Shown: piece after piece, positions 36,101 to 45,755 of the stretch | How the letters are laid out: every line of letters starts with the position of its first letter | How positions within the stretch are numbered: the stretch's first letter is position 1 | Assembly: GCA_030532515.1 (NCBI GenBank) | Contig: JAUNKY010000007.1 | Location: 1-64,000, forward strand | Length of the DNA: 64,000 nt | From: Actinomycetaceae bacterium | GTDB taxonomy: Bacteria > Actinomycetota > Actinomycetes > Actinomycetales > Actinomycetaceae | Direction: 5' to 3' | Notes under the pieces: model-generated | Told to the model about the DNA's origin: nothing | The model's database searches: none | The model's input: only the letters and a program-made list of their open reading frames with translations | Program-made: the position numbers and the translations under genes

Positions 36101-36709
36101 AAGCACGACGCTTATGTCACCGCACACGTCTTCGACGAACTGCACGACCCAAGCCAGATTCCGGTAGAACGTAACATTCTGCGTTACCTACCTGCTGATA
36201 CCACCGTACGCTTTGGTAAAGATGCGACTAAGTTCGAAATCTTCCGCGTACTTTCAGCAGGTCTGTCTGTCGGTGCTTTTGCATTCTTCGCAGATGACAA
36301 CGAAGCCTTCGCCCGTTTCCTCAACGGTGGCGGTTTCGACGATGTGGCCCTGATGGTTTCTTCCACCGAGTACCTACCAACCGAACTGGTGGCCTTGCTC
36401 AACAAGTTCGGTGTCGAAACTGTGGTTGAAAATGAATCGCAGTTCCAGCGTCGCCTGCTGGAAGAACACTACTTGGGTGAGCGAGTTCGCGTAGTTGGCG
36501 AGGACGGCGATGCACTGCGCCGTGCAGTTGGAGGCAGCATTGACATCGCTATCTTCGACGATCCAGTTACCGATGCTGGCCGTATCGAAATCCTGCCATT
36601 CGTCCACGAACAGGCAGTTTCCATCACTAACCACCGTTTTGGTAACCGTACTCCACTGTCTGCTGAAGTTTTGGCTGACCGCTGGGATACTGCAAACTTG
36701 GACGCATAA
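33122..36709 (+). CDS. putA: Bifunctional proline dehydrogenase / L-glutamate gamma-semialdehyde dehydrogenase
   Basis: This 1195-residue fusion oxidises proline to glutamate in two steps. The FAD-dependent proline dehydrogenase barrel spans about residues 90-450 and includes YVSLKVSAV, RIKVRVVKGAN and LRIGVAGHN-type blocks. The NAD-dependent P5C dehydrogenase spans about 500-990, with Glu726 (LKLMAETSGKN), the catalytic Cys759 (GQKCSACSN) and FGGWKRS near 920. The last 200 residues form an ALDH-like C-terminal domain found in long PutA proteins. There is no DNA-binding ribbon-helix-helix domain at the N terminus, so it should not be a repressor. AAAGGA precedes the ATG at 33122. It is paired with putP. 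Confidence 0.96.
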   Translation: MSESNAALANFEEIAERALLRARRWADASTKYPMEQAAKLLANVLDAPGGLDYTVAFVDGVVRPEDKEVAAEHLGRIGAQNPKFLPWYLRTPALVGGVLGKHVPKLSVPAARKVFAALVGDLVVDVTDAKLGPAIQRLRANGSRLNMNLLGEAVLGEKEAARRLNDTLQLLKRDDVDYVSLKVSAVTGPHNAWGYQQVVDHAVEQLLPLYQYAAASGRNKFINLDMEEYRDLNLTIDVFKKILDREELLGLEAGIVLQAYLPDTLNSMKDLQAWAKARRARGGARIKVRVVKGANLAMERVDALMHGWSLTTWESKQATDANYLRILDWAMRPENIENIRLGVAGHNLFTVATAWEMALDRGVTEGVEIEMLSGMATQQASAVREDVGKLLLYVPVVHPHEYDVAIAYLVRRLEENSADDNFMASIFDIGTNIASFEKEKARFLNAVEQLQAEGDSRVGANRKQNRQTETTEQLTAEAQDENGQWVFANTADSDPAIGANLEWAKEIAARIPTSTMGVETAAEAEINDAKELDRFIQKIALGAKKWAAKPAAERADILHRAGVEIARRRADLIEVAGSELGKGLDQSDVEVSEAADFAHYYAQQALELEKVNGATFKPVGVTLITPPWNFPMAIPAGGVLAALAAGSGVILKPASVSKRCGAVIAECLWAAGVPADVFGLVNVGERELGKELVTDERIERVVLTGGAETAELFRSWDPTLKLMAETSGKNSIIVTPSADLDLAVKDIVNSAFGHAGQKCSACSNVILVGSAGFSKRVRNQLIDAVKSLKIGWADDLSVQMGPLSVKPGEKLMRGLTKLEPGQRWVIEPKRLDDSGRLWSPGVRAGVEAGSEFHLTEYFGPLLGIMRVDTLEEAIFVQNMTDYGLTAGLHSLDAEEINLWLNNVQAGNVYVNRGITGAIVQRQPFGGWKRSVVGEGAKAGGPNYLFGFGTFEQAELEPVPTGEGVKLKSQYVGLLEIAKEHLSEAEFDHLLQVIKHDAYVTAHVFDELHDPSQIPVERNILRYLPADTTVRFGKDATKFEIFRVLSAGLSVGAFAFFADDNEAFARFLNGGGFDDVALMVSSTEYLPTELVALLNKFGVETVVENESQFQRRLLEEHYLGERVRVVGEDGDALRRAVGGSIDIAIFDDPVTDAGRIEILPFVHEQAVSITNHRFGNRTPLSAEVLADRWDTANLDA

Positions 36710-36805
36710 TCGCGCCAAGTAAATACCGCAAAGAACTGGATACGTAGCACGGTTTTGGAACTTCTTGTTTCAACTAAAATGTAGTTCCACCACTGCGTTC
36801 CACTT

Positions 36806-36908
36806 CGGAGCGTAACACGCCGAGGCTGTGCCCGCCGGGAAACCGGCGGGCACAGCCTTTAGGTTTATCGCGGGGAGTGAGAAAATGAGCTCGGCGTGTT
36901 ACGCTCCG
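36806..36908. repeat. Split palindromic element enclosing a terminator (36710-37068 gap)
   Basis: Left arm CGGAGCGTAACACGCCGAG at 36805-36823 and right arm CTCGGCGTGTTACGCTCCG at 36890-36908 are 66 bases apart instead of the usual 10 to 13. The putA terminator lies between them. The right arm overlaps a CGCCCTCGG motif. The rest of the 359-base gap holds the purA promoter region. Confidence 0.88.
36824..36860 (+). terminator. putA terminator
   Basis: A perfect 15-bp GC-rich stem (36824-36838 with 36843-36857) has a GAAA loop and is followed by TTT. It begins at the last base of the palindromic-element arm. Confidence 0.88.
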
Positions 36909-37035
36909 CCCTCGGGATATATGAAGCCCAACCTGCGTAGCCAGAGAACTAAATAACCGGTAGAATCTTGTAAGTAGAAACTCCATTTTCTGCACTGCGT
37001 TGGCTGTGAAAGAAAACTTGCCTGAGCGCAGTTAA

Positions 37036-38355
<1,320 letters not shown>

Positions 38356-38367
38356 ACAGCTGTTTTG

Positions 38368-38404
38368 AAAAGCGGCATCCGTGAAAGCGGGTGCCGCTTT
38401 TAGT
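38368..38404 (+). terminator. purA terminator
   Basis: A 13-bp stem with one G:U pair (38368-38380 with 38389-38401), beginning with A4 and ending in T5. Confidence 0.88.
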
Positions 38405-38417
38405 TTGTTTCTTTTAG

Positions 38418-38521
38418 CGGAGCGTAACACGCCGAGGAGAATCACTTCGGCGTGTTACGCTCCGGGGATAAGAGGTGGGTAGGAGCGATGCTGAAAAATA
38501 GGTTCGGCGTGTTACGCTCCG
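38418..38521. repeat. Palindromic elements between purA and the zinc-type ABC operon
   Basis: A full element at 38418-38464 (centre GAGAATCACT) and a lone arm at 38503-38521, directly upstream of the Zur-like box. Confidence 0.9.
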
Positions 38522-38546
38522 AACAAAAGCCAGTTTATATTGATTT

Positions 38547-38561
38547 TGGTAATCATTTTCA
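38547..38561 (+). promoter_or_regulatory. Zur-like operator upstream of the zinc-type ABC operon
   Basis: TGGTAATCATTTTCA matches 13 of 15 positions of the palindrome TGAAAATSATTTTCA, which is the core of Zur boxes in mycobacteria and streptomycetes as I know them. A TATATT just upstream could be a -10 box. It lies 61 bases before a zinc-type binding-protein gene. Zur control is therefore likely but not proven. Confidence 0.6.
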
Positions 38562-38621
38562 TTAAGGTGGGATAGTTAGAAATAGTTAAAACCAGTCTAA
38601 GAATTCGCAAGCACGTACCGT

Positions 38622-40244
38622 ATGTTGAAAATCAAACCTAAATCCGCCGCCCTCGGGAGCCTGTTACTGGCCGCCAGCTTGCTGACCGGCGCATGCACCC
38701 AAACCGCGCTCCCGCAGCGAAACGACGGGGTAGTGGACGTCGTAACTTCAACTGCAATCGTTGCTGATATCGTCCAAAATGTAACCGGCAACCGGGCGCG
38801 CGTAACCTCGCTAATGCCCCCCGGCGCAGACCCGCACTCGTACGAACCAACCCTGCGCGACGTACGCAACATCGCGAACGCCGACATTGCCTTCACTAAC
38901 GGGCTGCTTTTGGAAGATAACTCTTTCACCCGCACTATTGAAACTAACACTCGCCCCGAAACTGCGGTAATCCACCTGGCAGAAGACTCCAGCACCTACG
39001 GAACTAACTACATTCCACTGGTGGAAAACGTCAGCTTAGACACCATCTGGCTGGGATTACGAGTGCGCGGCACCGGCGCTAACCTGGGGGCCACCCGCCA
39101 ATCTGACGTCAAACTCTCAGCTACGAACCTGCGCGTAGAACCAGCGGCAGAAGCAAACCAAAAACCTGAAATGGCTGGATTTCTAACCTCAACCTTTGGG
39201 CAGGCAGAAATCTATTTCAACTCCAAAGACGGCTTCAACGCCGCCAACGATTTCAAAGACGACACCGCAATTCTTCCTGCCGACGCACATACGCATATGA
39301 GCTGGGCCTTCAGTGCCCCCGGGATCTACCAGGTAGATTTCAAAGCCAATTTACGTCTGGACCCAAACAGTGAACCGAAAGAAATCGGGACCACCACAGT
39401 TACTTTTGCTGTGGGGGTCAACGCCCATGGAATCCCAGGGAAAACCACTGTCTTAGACCACGGACATCAAGATATTACTGTCAATCTTGATCTTGGAAAG
39501 ATTGTCCTTGAAGGCGACTCAACCGACTCGCAGGCAGGCTTGCCCCAGTCAACAGCCACCACCTACGACCCGGCTACAACGGTAATTGCCGTGCCAAATA
39601 AAGCTTTGCAGCGGATTCCCGGCGAACCTCAGTTCAGATTCTTAGGTAAAGCCGGAGAAGAAACTTACCTATTGCCGCAGGCAGTTTTAGGTAAACACGT
39701 CCACGGCGAAATCGACCCCCACCTGTGGCATAACGTTTCTAACGTGATCGCCTACGTCGAGCTAATCAGAGACGAAATGATTAAGCTCGACCCTCAAGGA
39801 GCCCAGATTTACTCTGAAAACGCCCAGAAATACATTGCGCAACTGAGTGAACTGGACGCTTATATGCGCACTAAAATTGCTGACATTCCGGCAAAAAATC
39901 GCCATCTGGTCACCACCCACGATGGTTACGGCTATTTGGGAGAAGCCTACGAATTGCACATTGCCGGCTTCGTCACCCCAAATCCAGCGATTGAACCATC
40001 TGCGCGCGACCTGATTGCCTTGACCCGCACGCTACAAAACCTGCAGGTTAAAGCAGTTTTCTTAGAACCAAACCTGGCTTTGCGCGCCAACAACCTCACG
40101 CAAATCGCCGATCGTTTAGGCGTGCGAATCTGCACCATTTATGGCGACACTTTTGACGAAAAAGTTGATTCTTACATTAAGCTCATGCGTTTTAACGCAG
40201 ACAGTCTTCACCAGTGTTTAACCGGAAAAGAGGGGAATAAATGA
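38622..40244 (+). CDS. Anchored-repeat ABC transporter substrate-binding lipoprotein (zinc/manganese type)
   Basis: This 540-residue lipoprotein has its lipobox LTGAC with the lipidated Cys at residue 25. It is a ZnuA-like cluster A-I metal-binding protein split by an insert. The first half carries VTSTAIVADIVQNVTG and the ligand region PPGADPHSYEP (His near 72). The second half carries HVHGEIDPHLWHN, TTHDGYGYL and YGDTFDEK. Between them, about residues 125-335, is a surface 'anchored repeat' (choice-of-anchor M) domain with ADAHTHMSWAFSAPGIYQV. This architecture is the actinobacterial anchored-repeat binding protein. The next three genes complete the transporter, and a Zur-like box lies upstream. 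Zinc is the likely substrate; manganese is possible. Confidence 0.9.
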   Translation: MLKIKPKSAALGSLLLAASLLTGACTQTALPQRNDGVVDVVTSTAIVADIVQNVTGNRARVTSLMPPGADPHSYEPTLRDVRNIANADIAFTNGLLLEDNSFTRTIETNTRPETAVIHLAEDSSTYGTNYIPLVENVSLDTIWLGLRVRGTGANLGATRQSDVKLSATNLRVEPAAEANQKPEMAGFLTSTFGQAEIYFNSKDGFNAANDFKDDTAILPADAHTHMSWAFSAPGIYQVDFKANLRLDPNSEPKEIGTTTVTFAVGVNAHGIPGKTTVLDHGHQDITVNLDLGKIVLEGDSTDSQAGLPQSTATTYDPATTVIAVPNKALQRIPGEPQFRFLGKAGEETYLLPQAVLGKHVHGEIDPHLWHNVSNVIAYVELIRDEMIKLDPQGAQIYSENAQKYIAQLSELDAYMRTKIADIPAKNRHLVTTHDGYGYLGEAYELHIAGFVTPNPAIEPSARDLIALTRTLQNLQVKAVFLEPNLALRANNLTQIADRLGVRICTIYGDTFDEKVDSYIKLMRFNADSLHQCLTGKEGNK

Positions 40245-41206
40245 AGTTTCGGAAAATGATTGCCGCCGCGGCGGTAGTTGGTGTGCTATTGGCAGGAAAC
40301 CCCGCTTGGGCGACTCCGAAAGACCCGAACTTAGACCAGCAGGTTTCCGATTCGGAGACCATTGCCCCTGCCGGCGAGCAGACAGTTTTGCAAGCTGGGC
40401 ACATTGACCTGGGACCGATTTTCCCTTCCGCAGACTCGGACCAACTGGCGCTCCTGGCCCGCGACGACACTCAAGCTACCCCAGTTTGGCGGCAGACAAA
40501 TGACGTAGTTTTCGAAGTTGGGCAGGCAGCGCAGCAGATTCTTCCCGAGGGCGGTGCTTATGACTTCACCGGAAAGAAATCAGGCGAAACCGTTTGGGCG
40601 CTTCCGCAGACTCAGGTAGCTGACGTGCCTTGGTTGGGCTGGAACACTCAATCTCCGAAGGTTGCTGAGACTTTTGATCGTGGCGTCACGTTCGAATTTG
40701 TTGGCCACCAGGGACCGGGGCAGTTTACGGTCTTCCTCCAAGCCGGTGGCTTCGGTGAACCGCAGGTTCTGTGGACTTCCACCAAGACGGAAGCACAGGC
40801 AATTTGGGTTGATTTACTGACCCACACCCACGCTAACTGGGTATTTACCGAACCGGGCGTGCACCTAGTTAAGCTACGCGTTAAGGGCGCCACTAAGGAT
40901 GGTCGCCAGCTAGAGGCAGATGGGGTACTGCGTTTCGCCGTTGGCGGAGCAGACCAAGCGCAGGCTTTCAGTGCTCAGTGGGACAGCTCGGCTGAGCCTC
41001 AGGCGGGTTCTGCTGCCCCCAGTGAACCCCAGGCGTTAGAGGCCCCTAAGACTGATCACGCAGCACAGACTTCTGCAGTTGTTAATAAAGTCGTCTTTGG
41101 ATCTTTGGCAGTGAGCGCAGTGCTTTTGGCGCTGATTATTTTCATTTGGCGGCGCAGTCAAAAAGCACAGCAGGCAGCGCGTTCAAACCCCACCCCCGGA
41201 GCGTAA
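40241..41206 (+). CDS. Choice-of-anchor M domain surface protein of the ABC operon
   Basis: This 321-residue secreted protein has a signal peptide (residues 1-24, ending AWA) and one anchored-repeat domain (about residues 50-235). Family marks are AGHIDLGPIF, ETVWALPQTQ, PWLGWNT, GPGQFTVFLQAGG and HTHANWVFTEPGVHLVKL. A Pro/Ser/Ala linker, a membrane helix (about 285-305) and a short basic tail follow. There is no LPxTG, so it is held by the helix. It overlaps the previous gene by four bases (ATGA). The last residues Pro-Gly-Ala and the TAA stop are donated by a palindromic element (GGA GCG TAA). The histidine-rich repeat may bind metal outside the cell; that is inference. A CCGAGGGCG motif is at 40545. 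Confidence 0.85.
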   Translation: MKFRKMIAAAAVVGVLLAGNPAWATPKDPNLDQQVSDSETIAPAGEQTVLQAGHIDLGPIFPSADSDQLALLARDDTQATPVWRQTNDVVFEVGQAAQQILPEGGAYDFTGKKSGETVWALPQTQVADVPWLGWNTQSPKVAETFDRGVTFEFVGHQGPGQFTVFLQAGGFGEPQVLWTSTKTEAQAIWVDLLTHTHANWVFTEPGVHLVKLRVKGATKDGRQLEADGVLRFAVGGADQAQAFSAQWDSSAEPQAGSAAPSEPQALEAPKTDHAAQTSAVVNKVVFGSLAVSAVLLALIIFIWRRSQKAQQAARSNPTPGA

Positions 41207-41270
41207 CTCGCCGAACTGAATGAGCTCTGGAAGATACGCTTCGCAGTTTCCGGAGCGTAACTCGCCGAAC
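41198..41270. repeat. Palindromic elements inside the ABC operon
   Basis: A first element runs from 41198, where its left arm holds the stop codon of the preceding gene, to a decayed right arm GAAGATACGCTTCGC ending near 41244. A second same-sense arm CGGAGCGTAACTCGCCGAA lies at 41251-41269. The gene for the ATPase starts 28 bases later. Confidence 0.88.
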
Positions 41271-41297
41271 TTAACTAAACCACAAGGAAAATCCAGC

Positions 41298-42047
41298 ATG
41301 AACCACCCCTTAGAAGTCACACAACTAAATACGGACTTAGGGAAACGTAAAGTCCTAAACGACGTGACTTTTACGGTTGAAAAAGGTAGCTTCGTGGGGT
41401 TAATTGGCCCCAATGGCGCCGGTAAAACCACCTTATTGCGCTCCATCTTGGGACTCATCCCCGTCCGCTCAGGAGAAATTAAGGTAAACGGGCTAACTGG
41501 CAACAAAGCTTTAGACCTAATCGGCTACGTGCCACAACGCCACGAGTTTGCCTGGGACTTTCCTATCGACGTCCAAGGGGTAGTGATGACCGGACGGACT
41601 CGGAAAATTGGTTGGTTGCGACAACCGAAGACAGCGGATTACGAAGCTGTCTTTGCCGCCCTCGAAAAAGTAAAAATGGCAGACTTAGCTCGCCGCCCAG
41701 TCGGAGAACTCTCTGGAGGGCAACGTCAACGCGTGCTGATGGCCCGTGCGCTGGCTACTAACCCCGCCATTTTGCTGCTTGACGAACCATTCACCGGACT
41801 GGATATGCCCAGTCAGGAACTGCTACTGGAACTTTTTGAATCACTTTCGCAAGAAGGTACGTCTTTGCTGATGAGCACCCACGATCTGGGATCTGCAATC
41901 GACGTCTGCCACCGCCTGATCTTGCTAAACAAAACTGTAATCGCCACCGGAACCGGCGCAGAATTGGCGGATCCGGAGCTGTGGATGCGCACTTTCTCAA
42001 TCAAAGCCGGATCCCCCCTGCTACGCACCGTCGGAGTAAAAGCATGA
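41298..42047 (+). CDS. Anchored-repeat-type metal ABC transporter, ATP-binding protein
   Basis: This 249-residue ABC ATPase has Walker A GPNGAGKTT near residue 37, the signature LSGGQRQR near 138 and Walker B ILLLDEPFTGLD near 162. It resembles ZnuC/MntB-type ATPases (YVPQRHEFAWDFPIDV Q-loop region). It energises the metal importer with the permease that follows (ATGA overlap). I start at the ATG at 41298 with AAGGA nine bases upstream; the open frame further upstream only translates a palindromic element (FPERNSPNL). Confidence 0.93.
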   Translation: MNHPLEVTQLNTDLGKRKVLNDVTFTVEKGSFVGLIGPNGAGKTTLLRSILGLIPVRSGEIKVNGLTGNKALDLIGYVPQRHEFAWDFPIDVQGVVMTGRTRKIGWLRQPKTADYEAVFAALEKVKMADLARRPVGELSGGQRQRVLMARALATNPAILLLDEPFTGLDMPSQELLLELFESLSQEGTSLLMSTHDLGSAIDVCHRLILLNKTVIATGTGAELADPELWMRTFSIKAGSPLLRTVGVKA

Positions 42048-42913
42048 TTTCAATCTGGGAATTTTTTCAAGATCTCACTAACCCAGCCTTGGCATTTTTG
42101 CCCAAGGCGTTACTGATTGCCGTCATGTCCGCCACGGTCTGTGGGGTAGTTGGCGCACACGTGGTTCTGCGGGGAATGGCTTTCATCGGCGACGCGGTGG
42201 CACACGCCGTTTTCCCCGGAATCGCCATTGCTTTCGTCCTGCAGGGGTCGATGCTTCTAGGCGGTGCCGTAGCGGGCGTTATCATTGCGGTTTTGGTGAC
42301 TTTAGTTAGCCAAAATCGGCGCGTTAAGGAAGACACCGTGATTGGGATTTTCTTCGCGTTTGCGTTTGCGCTGGGCCTGATTATTATTAGCCAAACTCGC
42401 GGATATACGGCGTCTTTAACTTCGTTCCTATTCGGATCTATCACCGGCGTGCCCGATTCTGACATTGTGCTGGTGGCGGTAGTTGGTTTCGTGGTTATCT
42501 CGGTACTGCTGATTTTGCACAAAGAACTGGTGACGGTTTCTTTGGATCGTGAAACTGCGCGGGCGCAGCGCCTGCCAGTGGTCTGGTTGGACTTGGTGCT
42601 TTATCTGATGGTGACCGCTGCCGTGGTGATTTCGGTGCGTACCATCGGCAATATTTTGGTCTTGGCATTGTTGGTGACTCCGGCTGCTGCGGCGCGTATG
42701 CTAACTGACCGGTTGGGTGTGATGATGGCCCTTTCGGCGATTATTGGCGGGCTCTCTTCCTTCTTGGGACTGTATTTGTCGTGGTCTTTGGACGTGCCTA
42801 CCGGGGCAATGATCGTCATGGTGGTGACGGTGAGTTTCTTCTTAGCTTGGCTGCTTTCTCCTAAACAGGGGCTGTTGGTTTGGTTGCATAACCGGAAGGC
42901 GGTTGCTGCCTAA
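42044..42913 (+). CDS. Anchored-repeat-type metal ABC transporter, permease
   Basis: This 289-residue ABC-3 family (ZnuB/MntC-like) permease has about eight helices. The opening includes VVLRGMAFIGDAVAHAVFPGIA, and GNILVLALLVTPAAAARML near residue 205 is the family signature. The ATG overlaps the ATPase stop by four bases. It is the last gene of the four-gene operon of binding lipoprotein, surface protein, ATPase and permease. An open frame further upstream overlaps the ATPase gene and is not used. Confidence 0.93.
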   Translation: MISIWEFFQDLTNPALAFLPKALLIAVMSATVCGVVGAHVVLRGMAFIGDAVAHAVFPGIAIAFVLQGSMLLGGAVAGVIIAVLVTLVSQNRRVKEDTVIGIFFAFAFALGLIIISQTRGYTASLTSFLFGSITGVPDSDIVLVAVVGFVVISVLLILHKELVTVSLDRETARAQRLPVVWLDLVLYLMVTAAVVISVRTIGNILVLALLVTPAAAARMLTDRLGVMMALSAIIGGLSSFLGLYLSWSLDVPTGAMIVMVVTVSFFLAWLLSPKQGLLVWLHNRKAVAA

Positions 42914-42985
42914 ACTGGGCATTTTTTGGCTGGTTGGCATTGGCAGGATTTGGGATTTTTTCCCGAGGGCGGCGGGTTACCTCTG

Positions 42986-43243
42986 CGGAGCGTAACTCGC
43001 CGACTTCATTTTTGCCAGGGCACAGAAATTGTTTCATCATCGCTACAGATTAGCGGAGCGTAACTCGCCTACCTAAATAGGTTCGGCGAGTTACGCTCCG
43101 GCATTATGAGGGGAAGAACTGGCATTTGGGTTGAGCGAAGAGTTTTTTGAAAAGATGATTCAATGGCAGTTTTGAAGCATCTGGGGGCGTCCTCGGAAAG
43201 TCAGAAATTTGTCGAAAAATGAACTCGGCGTGTTACGCTCCGC
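42986..43243. repeat. Palindromic-element cluster in the 42914-43441 gap
   Basis: A lone arm at 42986-43003, a full ACTCGCC-type element at 43054-43100 and a lone ACACGCC-type arm at 43225-43243. A CCGAGGGCG motif lies at 42963-42971 and a one-base variant near 43190. The remaining part of the 528-base gap leads to pckG. No gene was seen. Confidence 0.88.
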
Positions 43244-43441
43244 GGAAGAGAAACCGGAAATTTCGGGAATCCGAAAAATAACTGAAGAAACGAAAAATAA
43301 TGGGACTTCCCGCCTGGAAATTCTGCGTCTCAATAGGTGATAATTGAGAACGTGACTAACAGCGTAGGAACGCGTTAGGACAAGAACCAGTGGATGCAAT
43401 CGGCATCCAGGAAGTTGAACTAAGCCGCAGGAGGCGAAAGT

Positions 43442-45274
43442 ATGACCGTAACGCTCGAGGACATCAAAGCAGTTGCTCCGTCCAATGCACCAGCAGACGT
43501 AATCGAATGGGTTGCAAAGATTGCAGAACTAACCACCCCAGATCGCGTTGAATTCTCTGATGGCTCACAGGAAGAATGGGACCGCCTCACCAACCTGATG
43601 GTTGAAAACGGCATGTTCACCAAGCTGAACGAAGAAAAGCGTCCAAACTCTTTCCTGGCTCGTTCCAAGCCATCTGACGTAGCTCGCGTTGAATCCCGCA
43701 CCTTCATCTGCTCCGAAAAGGAAGAAGATGCTGGACCAACCAACCACTGGGCAGATCCAAAGGAAATGAAGGAAACCCTGAACCGTGTATTCACCGGTTG
43801 TATGAAGGGTCGTACCATGTACGTTATTCCTTTCTCCATGGGTCCTCTGGGTGGTCCAATCTCCCAGCTGGGTATCGAAATCTCTGACTCCCCATACGTT
43901 GTTTGCAACATGCGTATCATGACCCGCATGGGCTCTGCTGCAATGGACCTGATCAACGAAGGTGCACCTTGGGTACCAGCAGTACACTCCGTTGGTGTTC
44001 CATTGGCTGAAGGCGAAGTTGACGACAACTGGCCATGCAACGACGAAAAGTACATTACCCACTTCCCAGAAACCAACGAAATCTGGTCCTTCGGCTCCGG
44101 CTACGGCGGCAACGCACTGTTGGGCAAGAAGTGCTTCGCACTGCGTATTGCTTCCACCATGGCACGTCGTGACGGCTGGATGGCAGAACACATGCTGATC
44201 CTGCGTCTGACCGAAGAAAAGACCGGCAAGCAGTTCCACGTAACCGCAGCCTTCCCATCCGCATGTGGTAAGACCAACCTGGCTATGTTGGAACCAACCA
44301 TCCCAGGCTACAAGGTTGAAACCGTAGGTGACGACATCGCTTGGATGCGCCCAGGCCCAGATGGTCGCCTGTACGCAATCAACCCAGAAGCAGGCTTCTT
44401 CGGTGTTGCCCCAGGTACCTCCTACTCCACCAACCCAATGGCAATGGAAACCATGAAGGCTAACTCCATCTTCACCAACGTCGCACTGACCGACGACGGT
44501 GACGTATGGTGGGAAGGCATCGACGGCGAAACCCCAGCACACTTGATCGACTGGCACGGCAACGACTGGACCCCAGAATCCGGCGAGAAGGCAGCACACG
44601 CTAACTCCCGCTTCACCGTTCCAGCAGCCCAGTGCCCAATCATTTGCGAAGACTGGGAAGCTCCACAGGGCGTTGCAGTTGATGCAATCTTGTTCGGTGG
44701 CCGCCGCGCTACCAACGTTCCACTGGTAGCTGAAGCATACTCCTCTAACCACGGCGTATTCATCGGCGCATCCGTAGCATCCGAAGTAACCGCAGCAGCA
44801 ACCGACGTGAAGGCAGGCTCCCTGCGTCACGACCCATTCGCAATGCTGCCATTCTGTGGTTACCACATGGCTGACTACTGGGGCCACTGGATCGAAATGG
44901 CTGAAAAGCTGGGCGACAAGTTCCCCAAGATCTACCAGGTTAACTGGTTCCGCAAGGACGACGAAGGCAACTGGCTGTGGCCAGGCTACGGCGACAACTC
45001 CCGTGTTCTGGACTGGATCGTTCGCCGCGCCGCAGGTGAGGTTGAAGCAATCGACGGCGTAACCGGTCGTTACCCTAAGTTCGAAGACTTCAACCTCGAA
45101 GGTCTGGACTTCTCTGAAGACACCTGGAAGAAGCTGTTCCACATCGATCCAGAAGCATGGGCAGCTGAAATGGACGAAACTGAAGAATACTTCAAGCAGT
45201 TCGGCGACAAGCTGCCTGCAGAAATCACCGACGAACTGGCTAAGTTCCGCGCTCGCATCGCAGAAGCTAAGTGA
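43442..45274 (+). CDS. pckG: Phosphoenolpyruvate carboxykinase (GTP)
   Basis: This 610-residue GTP-type PEPCK interconverts oxaloacetate and PEP. The kinase loop [13 protein letters not shown] (about residues 272-284) holds the reactive cysteine. Other marks are [26 protein letters not shown] and [21 protein letters not shown]. The ATG at 43442 follows AGGAGG by nine bases. Codon use is extremely biased (GCA, CCA, AAC, GAA), pointing to very high expression. That bias also makes a long false antisense frame. A T-tailed terminator and a palindromic element follow. It likely feeds gluconeogenesis from lactate, proline and glutamate. Confidence 0.98.
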   Translation: MTVTLEDIKAVAPSNAPADVIEWVAKIAELTTPDRVEFSDGSQEEWDRLTNLMVENGMFTKLNEEKRPNSFLARSKPSDVARVESRTFICSEKEEDAGPTNHWADPKEMKETLNRVFTGCMKGRTMYVIPFSMGPLGGPISQLGIEISDSPYVVCNMRIMTRMGSAAMDLINEGAPWVPAVHSVGVPLAEGEVDDNWPCNDEKYITHFPETNEIWSFGSGYGGNALLGKKCFALRIASTMARRDGWMAEHMLILRLTEEKTGKQFHVTAAFPSACGKTNLAMLEPTIPGYKVETVGDDIAWMRPGPDGRLYAINPEAGFFGVAPGTSYSTNPMAMETMKANSIFTNVALTDDGDVWWEGIDGETPAHLIDWHGNDWTPESGEKAAHANSRFTVPAAQCPIICEDWEAPQGVAVDAILFGGRRATNVPLVAEAYSSNHGVFIGASVASEVTAAATDVKAGSLRHDPFAMLPFCGYHMADYWGHWIEMAEKLGDKFPKIYQVNWFRKDDEGNWLWPGYGDNSRVLDWIVRRAAGEVEAIDGVTGRYPKFEDFNLEGLDFSEDTWKKLFHIDPEAWAAEMDETEEYFKQFGDKLPAEITDELAKFRARIAEAK

Positions 45275-45310
45275 GTTAAGTTTCGGAAGATTTAGTTTCG
45301 AATAACTAAA

Positions 45311-45347
45311 GCAGAGGGCCATCCGCAAGGATGGTCCTCTGCTTTTT
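45311..45347 (+). terminator. pckG terminator
   Basis: A 14-bp stem with one G:U pair (45311-45324 with 45329-45342) has a GCAA tetraloop and is followed by TTTTT. Confidence 0.92.
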
Positions 45348-45350
45348 GTT

Positions 45351-45397
45351 GGAGCGTAACTCGCCGCAGTCATTCACCTCGGCGTGTTACGCTCCGC
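45351..45397. repeat. Palindromic element after pckG
   Basis: A full hybrid element (left arm ACTCGCC, right arm GGCGTG) with centre AGTCATTCACC. It is eight bases from the end of the terminator stem. Confidence 0.9.
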
Positions 45398-45622
45398 GGC
45401 ATCTGCGGGAAAATTCCCAACCGTGCAGAGAAAAAACTCACCCTGTTGGGAAACCGTCTTCCGCCTAAGTTAGGAAAACAAGAAAAAGTGATTGTCAACG
45501 CATAAATGACATCAAGTATCCCGTGCAAAATAACGAATAGTGTCATTTAAACTCAATCTCAAAAACTTAATTAAGTGTAAAACCTTGAAAGCCCGCCAAA
45601 AAGTCGTGGTGCAGAAAATAGC

Positions 45623-45641
45623 TTCGGCGTGTTACGCTCCG
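45623..45641. repeat. Lone palindromic-element arm in the 45398-45755 gap
   Basis: CTTCGGCGTGTTACGCTCC lies about 115 bases before the surface protein start. It is the last copy of this family before 61.2 kb. The rest of the gap is AT-rich and has no gene. An upstream open frame passes through the arm (ASACYAP), but it lacks protein character. Confidence 0.85.
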
Positions 45642-45755
45642 AACAATTGTGAGAATAAATTTTTGAGGTGCAAAGAATCTCCATGTTTACATCAAGCGAA
45701 TTTTGATATTATTGGAAAACAAACGTTGCTACTCGATTACAGAGCAGGATTCGGA

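Noticed and set aside
33277..36405. Several antisense frames of 60-254 codons across putA
   Set aside because: Shadows of the PutA coding sequence with Ser/Arg/Thr-rich composition and no starts with ribosome sites.
43565..45373. A 602-codon open frame antisense to pckG
   Set aside because: It is produced by the extreme codon bias of pckG. Its product is rich in Cys, Trp, Val and Gly with no family character, while the sense strand is a full PEPCK.
45540..45755. Upstream extension of the split surface protein
   Set aside because: It lacks a good start, passes through a palindromic-element arm, and would bury the signal peptide behind about 70 residues. The TTG at 45756 has a proper ribosome site.
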